Assembly (NCBI GenBank): GCA_903919715.1
Contig: CAIXJC010000033.1
Span: forward strand, 1 to 36,329
Length of the DNA stretch: 36,329 nucleotides
From: an uncultured bacterium
Lineage (GTDB): Bacteria; Planctomycetota; Phycisphaerae; Phycisphaerales; SM1A02
Direction of reading: 5' to 3'
Position 1 is the stretch's first letter, and each line of letters starts with the position of its first letter. Below the pieces are notes generated by a model. That model did not search any database, was not told the DNA's origin, and saw only the letters and a program-made list of their open reading frames with translations. Below, in pieces: positions 32,557-36,329 of this stretch. A program made the translations under genes and the position numbers.

Positions 32557-33276
32557 ATCTAGCGGAATCGCGTGCTCGATCGAAAATGGAGCGCTCCATG
32601 TTCGCCGAATCGATTGACAATGTCCGCCGGTGCCGAGCGCACGTCCAAGATCACGAGCGAGACTGCGAACATAAAAACCTTTGGCGCAGTGAATGTCGAG
32701 AGTAACGAGAGGCCACTCAAATTTTCGCAGCGCAAGCGCATGCACTTGAGCAGGGCGTGACGTTGGGCCAGCGGGGGGTGCGATTGGAGCGGACTCGGCA
32801 TCTTGAGAATCTGAGTTGTCGCCCGACGCGGCAGATTGCTTTGCCGCACGCCGAGCAATGTCATACGAGCGCCGTCCTTCGATCTTGACCGCGCTGAATG
32901 CGGGGGGAGTTTGCATGATGGAGCCGCGGAATGCTTCGAGTGCGGTTTCAATCTTGGATTCAGTTGGAGGACGTTCGACTGGCACCGTGATCAGCGCACC
33001 TTCGCGGTCATCGGTTGCCGTGAATGCGGAGAGATCAATCACAGTTTCGTAGCGTTTATCGCCGCCCATCAATTCTGCAAGAGTGCGCGTGAAACGGCCC
33101 AAAGCAATCACAAGTAAGCCTGTTGCGAGTGGATCGAGCGTTCCTGCGTGACCACAACGAACTCCGCCGGCTGCCCGGCGAACGCGCTCGACGGCTCGCA
33201 TGCTTGTGGGACCTTCGGGCTTATCGATCAGGAGGATGCCCTCGAGAATTGGCGTGGTGTTGTCGGGAATGCTCAT
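32509..33276 (-). CDS. truB: tRNA pseudouridine(55) synthase TruB
   Basis: TruB makes pseudouridine 55 in the T-loop of tRNAs. The opening [14 protein letters not shown], the catalytic [14 protein letters not shown] (Asp48), [30 protein letters not shown] and [13 protein letters not shown] are standard. The 255-residue product lacks a C-terminal PUA domain, giving the short bacterial form. A Ser/Ala/Pro-rich insertion of about 30 residues ([19 protein letters not shown] onward) interrupts the domain near residues 145-175. The start is the ATG at 33276, 21 bp from the tRNA-Ser gene, which points the other way. Its 3' end overlaps lspA. Confidence 0.95.
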   Translation of the reverse strand: MSIPDNTTPILEGILLIDKPEGPTSMRAVERVRRAAGGVRCGHAGTLDPLATGLLVIALGRFTRTLAELMGGDKRYETVIDLSAFTATDDREGALITVPVERPPTESKIETALEAFRGSIMQTPPAFSAVKIEGRRSYDIARRAAKQSAASGDNSDSQDAESAPIAPPAGPTSRPAQVHALALRKFEWPLVTLDIHCAKGFYVRSLARDLGRALGTGGHCQSIRRTWSAPFSIEHAIPLDSLPLRLSLSDLTRVP

Positions 33277-33297
33277 GTCGCTAGACTAGTCGCCCCT

Positions 33298-33384
33298 GGA
33301 CAGGTGTCCGAGCGGTTGAAGGAGCAGCATTGGAAATGCTGTATACGGGCAACCGTATCGGGAGTTCGAATCTCCCCCTGTCCG
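33298..33384 (+). tRNA. tRNA-Ser (anticodon GGA)
   Basis: This 87-nt gene has a 7-bp acceptor stem (GGACAGG with CCTGTCC), an anticodon stem CAGCA/TGCTG and a loop with GGA at 33332-33334. The long type II variable arm (TACGG GCAA CCGTA) and T arm GGGAG TTCGAAT CTCCC identify a serine tRNA. The discriminator is G. CCA is not encoded. Confidence 0.97.
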
Positions 33385-33464
33385 TTCAGGTGATTCGTGT
33401 GTCGTGCGAAGTGATTGGAAACACTTCGGCGTACATACGATGAAGAGAGGATCCGTTGATTCAA

Positions 33465-33539
33465 CGGGCTATAGCTCAGCTTGGCTAGAGCGTTTGACTG
33501 GGGGTCAAAAGGTCGTGGGTTCAAATCCCGCTAGCCCGA
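33465..33539 (+). tRNA. tRNA-Pro (anticodon GGG)
   Basis: This 75-nt gene has a perfect 7-bp acceptor stem (CGGGCTA with TAGCCCG), D stem GCTC/GAGC, anticodon stem TTTGA/TCAAA with loop CTGGGGG (anticodon GGG) and T arm GTGGG TTCAAAT CCCGC. The C at position 1 paired with G72 is typical of bacterial tRNA-Pro. The discriminator is A. CCA is not encoded. It lies 80 bp after tRNA-Ser on the same strand. Confidence 0.95.
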
Positions 33540-33549
33540 CTCCTCGCTT

Positions 33550-33721
33550 CGAAGCGGAAGGCCCGAGCTCCTTCCGCTTCGGCGCTACGGGGTCGGTCTA
33601 TGCCCGTCGGCTTCGCCGACGTGCTGCGTTCTCGCCGTTCGCGATCGGCTTGCAAGCAAGCTTGCGCCGCTCGCTTCGTCTCGCCCGCGTGCGCTATGGT
33701 GCCTCAGCGCTGCGCGCTGAG
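33550..33721. repeat. Cluster of perfect hairpins downstream of tRNA-Pro
   Basis: Four perfect inverted repeats are seen: CGAAGCGGAAGG/CCTTCCGCTTCG (33550-33561 with 33570-33581, 8-nt loop), CGTCGGC/GCCGACG (33605-33611 with 33615-33621), GCTTGC/GCAAGC (33648-33653 with 33656-33661), and CTCAGCGC/GCGCTGAG (33703-33710 with 33714-33721). None is followed by a T-run, so they do not look like intrinsic terminators. They resemble REP-type palindromic intergenic elements. Confidence 0.75.
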
Positions 33722-33752
33722 TCATCAAATCCTGCGTTCTCGCCGTTCGCGA
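33624..33752 (+). repeat. 21-bp direct repeat pair
   Basis: CTGCGTTCTCGCCGTTCGCGA occurs at 33624-33644 and again at 33732-33752, flanking two of the hairpins. The spacing is 87 bp. No transposase gene lies between them. Confidence 0.85.
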
Positions 33753-33790
33753 CGAGCCACTGGTGATGTTTAGAACGCTTGCAAATAATT

Positions 33791-33891
33791 GTGCGGCTGC
33801 GAAAAAGTCCGCACGGGCGAGTTCCGCAGCCGAGCCGATTCTGAGAGGCTCGGCGAGGACTGTCTGAGTCCCGAGTGGACTTTTTCGCAGC
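33791..33891 (+). other. Candidate structured RNA or attenuator with mutually exclusive stems
   Basis: A long stem joins 33796-33812 with 33875-33891 (17 bp including one G-U pair), enclosing a hairpin GCCGAGCC/GGCTCGGC (33829-33836 with 33847-33854) and GGACT/AGTCC (33858-33872). The left arm can instead pair locally, GTGCGG/CCGCAC (33791-33796 with 33809-33814), or with CGCAGCC (33795-33801 with 33825-33831). One segment with three partners is the layout of a switch. No known riboswitch class is recognised. Confidence 0.5.
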
Positions 33892-34081
33892 GCCTCATCC
33901 ACCCGCTGAATTCACACTGCCTCATCCGCTCGCCCAATTCACACTGCCTGATCGACCCGCTGAATTCACACTGCCTCATCCGCTCGCCCAATTCACGCCG
34001 ATTCACCCGCTCGTTCGCTTCACGTTCCCGCCCCGCGCGCATTTAGAATTACAGCCATTTCCGTCTATAGTGTCCGACTGA
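33875..34081 (+). CDS. Possible leader ORF with 9-residue repeats, overlapping arnB start
   Basis: A 68-codon frame opens with GTG at 33875 and reads DFFAAPHPPAEFTLPHPLAQ, then repeats of the form P-x-AEFTLPHPLAQFTLP before PRAHLELQPFPSIVSD. Its TGA stop overlaps the arnB ATG as TGATG (34079-34083), the usual layout for coupled translation. Its start lies within the right arm of the long stem, so pairing could hide it. There is no good ribosome site and no protein family, and the peptide may simply reflect the repeat. The mirror-strand frame (33770-34042) is also open. Confidence 0.25.
   Translation: MDFFAAPHPPAEFTLPHPLAQFTLPDRPAEFTLPHPLAQFTPIHPLVRFTFPPRAHLELQPFPSIVSD
33892..34026. repeat. 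27-nt minisatellite, five tandem units
   Basis: Units start at 33892, 33919, 33946, 33973 and 34000, each 27 nt long. The core is GCCTCATC...AATTCACACT. Units alternate between two versions (ACCCGCTG and CGCTCGCC before AATTCA), so a 54-nt higher-order period is visible. The last two units are more diverged. Because 27 is a multiple of three, both strands read as 9-residue periodic peptides. Confidence 0.93.
34066..34071 (+). promoter_or_regulatory. Possible -10 box before arnB
   Basis: TATAGT lies 9 bp before the arnB ATG. The sequence 17 bp upstream (TTAGAA) is a poor -35. If used, the arnB message would be nearly leaderless. This is weak evidence. Confidence 0.3.
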
Positions 34082-35262
34082 TGCGATCGACATTTCTGCC
34101 ATTCTGCCGCCCCTCGATTTCCGAAGAAGACATTGCCGCAGTGGGGGATGTCTTGCGCAGTGGATGGATCACAACTGGTCCACGCGTCGCTGAACTCGAA
34201 CAGATGATCGCCGACCGCACAGGTGCGAAAGAAGCAATCGCAGCAACATCTGGGACGGCGCTCATGCACCTCACGCTTCAGGCAATGGACATCGGGCCTG
34301 GCGATGAAGTCATTGGCCCATCAATGACATGGGTCTCGACTCCAAATATGGTCGAAATGCGCGGCGCACGAAATGTCTTCGTCGATGTCGACCGAGACAC
34401 GCTCCTCGCGTCTGCCGATGCAATCGAAGCCGCAATCACTCCGCGAACACGTGTGGTCATACCCGTGCACTATGCGGGAGCTCCCGTGGATCTCGATGCG
34501 ATTCGCGCCGTCTGCGCCAAGCGCGGCGTTGCGATTTTAGAAGATGCCGCCCATGCAATTGGAACGCAATATAAAGGCCGTGAAATTGGTGGCGGCGATC
34601 CTGCAATCTTCTCGCTGCATCCGATCAAGAACATCACTTCTGGCGAAGGCGGCGTGCTGACAACCAACGATACGGAACTCGCGAATCGCGTGCGACGTCT
34701 GCGCTTTCACGGGCTGGCAGTCGATGCGAACGATCGCCGTCAACAAGGGCGCTCGCCACAAGCCGAAGTGCAGGAGCCTGGATACAAACAAAACATGGCT
34801 GACATGAATGCGGTGCTCGCAGTTCGTCAGATGCCACGACTCGATGCATTTATCGCACGGCGAGATGCAATCACACAGTTGTATCGCAGGCGACTCACAG
34901 AAGTCGACGGCATCGTGCCGATGAAAGATCCAACGTGGTCGCACCGACATGCACGCCATCTCTTTGTCGTTCGTGTTGACGAGAAAGTGTGTGGCATGGA
35001 TCGCACTGCCTTTATGGACGGGTTGAAGGTTCGCAATGTCGGCACAGGCATTCACTTCTTGGCTTCTCACGGGCAGAAGTGGTATCGCGAGAATCGGCCA
35101 GAGTGGGTTGGGAAACTTCCAAATACCGAGTGGAATTCCGCTCGGATTTGCACGATTCCATGCTTCCCAGATATGACCGACGATGATGCGAATGGCGTGA
35201 TTGACGCAATCAAAGAGACGCTCGCCGGCGCACGTGCGACCGTCAGCGGAGGCATTCGATGA
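34081..35262 (+). CDS. arnB: UDP-4-amino-4-deoxy-L-arabinose--oxoglutarate aminotransferase
   Basis: ArnB transfers an amino group from glutamate to UDP-4-ketopentose, making UDP-L-Ara4N for lipid A modification. The 393-residue PLP enzyme of the DegT/DnrJ/EryC1/StrS family follows enterobacterial ArnB closely: FLPFCRPSISEEDIAAV, LRSGWITTGP, GDEVIGPSMTWVST, DVDRDTLL, TPRTRVVIPVHYAGAPVDLDAIRA, EDAAHAIGTQYKGR (Asp155) and the Schiff-base lysine in HPIKNIT (Lys183). FHGLAVDANDR, PQAEVQEPGYKQNM and PNTEWNSARIC follow. These specific segments distinguish ArnB from other sugar aminotransferases. arnC follows with an ATGA overlap (35259-35262). Confidence 0.93.
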   Translation: MRSTFLPFCRPSISEEDIAAVGDVLRSGWITTGPRVAELEQMIADRTGAKEAIAATSGTALMHLTLQAMDIGPGDEVIGPSMTWVSTPNMVEMRGARNVFVDVDRDTLLASADAIEAAITPRTRVVIPVHYAGAPVDLDAIRAVCAKRGVAILEDAAHAIGTQYKGREIGGGDPAIFSLHPIKNITSGEGGVLTTNDTELANRVRRLRFHGLAVDANDRRQQGRSPQAEVQEPGYKQNMADMNAVLAVRQMPRLDAFIARRDAITQLYRRRLTEVDGIVPMKDPTWSHRHARHLFVVRVDEKVCGMDRTAFMDGLKVRNVGTGIHFLASHGQKWYRENRPEWVGKLPNTEWNSARICTIPCFPDMTDDDANGVIDAIKETLAGARATVSGGIR

Positions 35263-36269
35263 GCATGGGTAAGACATCTGTCACTGTTGTGATTCCCGTC
35301 TACAACGAGAAAGACAATATTCCTGAGTTACTTGAGCGAACATTGAAGGCGTGTCGCGCGCTCGGCCGAGCAGGTCGATCGTGGGAACTCATCATGGTTG
35401 ATGATGGGAGCCGTGATGGATCGACTGAAATGCTCGCACAAGCAGCGCGCGATTATCCTGGTGAAATAAAGGCGCTCTTGCTGAACCGAAATTATGGCCA
35501 GCACAATGCGATCCTCTGCGGATTTGGCGCGGCGCAAGGGGACATCCTGATTACGCTCGATGCTGATCTGCAGAATCCGCCCGAAGAAATCGGCAATCTC
35601 GTCGCAAAGATTGATGAGGGCTTTGATGTCGTTGGTTCGATCCGCCAAGATCGTCAAGACGCACTCTTTCGAAAAGTATTCAGTGGAATCATCAACATGA
35701 TGGTGCGAAAGTCCACTGGAGTGAAGTTGCGCGACTATGGATGCATGCTGCGGGCGTATCGTCGCCGCGTGGTTGAGGCGATGTTGAGTTGCCGTGAACG
35801 CCACACATTTATTCCGGTACTTGCAAATCTCTTTGCGAAGCGCGTCACCGAGATTCCTGTCGGGCACGCCGAGCGCGCACGTGGGACAAGTAAGTATTCG
35901 GTGTTGAGCCTCATCAACCTTCAGTTCGATTTGTTGACGTGCATGACGACTGCTCCACTTCGAATGCTCTCGTGGATCGGCGCAGGAATTTCAGCGCTCT
36001 CGATTGGGTTCGGAGCGTTGCTGTTGGCCTTGCGCTTGGTGTACGGATCAGGTTGGGCTGAAAATGGCGTTTTTACGCTATTTGCAGTCGTTTTCTTCTT
36101 CATCGGTGCGCAATTTGTGGCACTTGGGCTGATGGGCGAATACATCGGGCGAATTCACGCTGACGTTCGCGAGCGTCCGAGATATATCGTTGATCGGATT
36201 GTTGGCGAAACGCTCGGCGAATGTGAATCGCCGAAAGTTGGAATTGCGCATGTCACGCGCGAGAGTTGA
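35259..36269 (+). CDS. arnC: Undecaprenyl-phosphate 4-deoxy-4-formamido-L-arabinose transferase
   Basis: ArnC transfers formyl-L-Ara4N from UDP to undecaprenyl phosphate at the inner membrane. The 336-residue GT2 enzyme has VVIPVYNEKDNIPELL, VDDGSRDGST, LNRNYGQHNAI, the DXD region TLDADLQNPPEEI (Asp101-Asp103) and DYGCMLRAYRR. ERHTFIPVLANLFAKR, HAERARGTSKYS and two C-terminal membrane helices (about 228-255 and 268-292), then MGEYIGRIHADVRERPRY, follow. The match to enterobacterial ArnC is segment by segment. The ATG overlaps the arnB stop; a second ATG lies 6 bp on. The usual next gene, arnA, would lie beyond the window. Confidence 0.93.
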   Translation: MSMGKTSVTVVIPVYNEKDNIPELLERTLKACRALGRAGRSWELIMVDDGSRDGSTEMLAQAARDYPGEIKALLLNRNYGQHNAILCGFGAAQGDILITLDADLQNPPEEIGNLVAKIDEGFDVVGSIRQDRQDALFRKVFSGIINMMVRKSTGVKLRDYGCMLRAYRRRVVEAMLSCRERHTFIPVLANLFAKRVTEIPVGHAERARGTSKYSVLSLINLQFDLLTCMTTAPLRMLSWIGAGISALSIGFGALLLALRLVYGSGWAENGVFTLFAVVFFFIGAQFVALGLMGEYIGRIHADVRERPRYIVDRIVGETLGECESPKVGIAHVTRES

Positions 36270-36282
36270 ATGCGAATCGAAT

Positions 36283-36329
36283 CAGGGTTGAAATAAAACA
36301 GGGTTGAAATAAAACAGGGTTGAAATAAA
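36283..36329 (+). repeat. 16-bp tandem repeat at the window edge
   Basis: CAGGGTTGAAATAAAA is repeated at 36283-36298, 36299-36314 and 36315-36329, where the last copy lacks only its final base. The sequence stops within it, so the array may continue or may have ended the assembly. Confidence 0.95.

Larger units (their letters stand above)
33540..34080. other. Repeat- and hairpin-rich intergenic region between tRNA-Pro and arnB
   Basis: These 541 bp hold no recognisable protein family. From left to right there is a set of perfect hairpins with a 21-bp direct repeat (33550-33752), a structure with competing stems (33791-33891), five 27-nt tandem repeats (33892-34026) and a -10-like TATAGT (34066-34071) just before arnB. 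A 68-codon ORF (33875-34081) covers the tandem repeats and ends on the arnB start. Confidence 0.8.

Noticed and set aside
33550..33581. Intrinsic terminator after tRNA-Pro
   Set aside because: The stem is perfect, but no T-run follows on either side.
33892..34026. CRISPR array
   Set aside because: Units are contiguous with no unique spacers, and no cas gene is in the window.
33770..34042. Minus-strand 90-codon frame with MRQCELGER repeats
   Set aside because: It is the mirror of the minisatellite, has no ribosome site or following gene on that strand, and is less plausible than the plus-strand leader frame.

Overview
The window looks like chromosome from a planctomycete of the Phycisphaerae type. 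This is inferred from protein style rather than from a marker gene. Secreted proteins end in paired dockerin-like calcium loops or in a PEP-CTERM-like tail (PAPGAIALLGLAGL followed by an arginine run). There is a planctomycete-style membrane cytochrome c protein, and two proteins carry Lys/Ala/Pro-rich tails. Housekeeping genes are mixed in short runs rather than in classical operons. The left end cuts a peroxiredoxin gene. The right end stops inside a 16-bp tandem repeat, so the window may be a whole contig broken at a repeat.

Layout. 1-1366: peroxiredoxin, a small zinc-ribbon membrane protein and dUTPase. 1384-12343: eleven genes on the minus strand, mostly overlapping or under 40 bp apart. 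In order of transcription they are a secreted metalloprotease, two paralogous membrane proteins, an MlaF-type ABC ATPase, murD, a lipoprotein, ispF, a kinase-like/deoxyribosyltransferase-like fusion, truA, a GT4 glycosyltransferase and a BshB1-like deacetylase. 12400-14974: two secreted surface-type proteins, each followed by a hairpin terminator. 15070-20466: miaB diverging from ftsW-murG-dinB. 20542-24919: a membrane cytochrome and two unknown secreted proteins. 25091-29793: tatA, mltA, an ABC-2 exporter pair and proC. 29827-33276: accA, a DksA-like gene with its own sigma70-type promoter, lspA and truB. 33298-33539: tRNA-Ser(GGA) and tRNA-Pro(GGG). 33540-34080: a repeat- and hairpin-rich gap. 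34081-36269: arnB and arnC, the start of a lipid A aminoarabinose cluster.

How the genes fit together. murD, ftsW, murG and mltA show that the cell makes and remodels peptidoglycan. lspA, tatA, the MlaF-type ATPase, several signal-peptide proteins and arnBC point to a Gram-negative envelope with lipoproteins, Tat export, outer-membrane lipid transport and probably modified lipid A. truA, truB and miaB are tRNA modification enzymes scattered among these.

The least expected items are five. First, the protein at 4140-5273 joins an archaeal-adenylate-kinase-like domain with a broken P-loop to a nucleoside-deoxyribosyltransferase-like domain. Second, the 33.5-34.1 kb gap holds competing hairpins and a 27-nt minisatellite readable as 9-residue repeats, in an ORF that ends on the arnB start codon. 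Third, a probable CTG start codon is supported by a paralogue alignment. Fourth, a DksA-like protein has lost three of its four zinc cysteines. Fifth, arnBC occurs in a probable planctomycete. All functional calls come from reading motifs and remembered family sequences; no database search was run.
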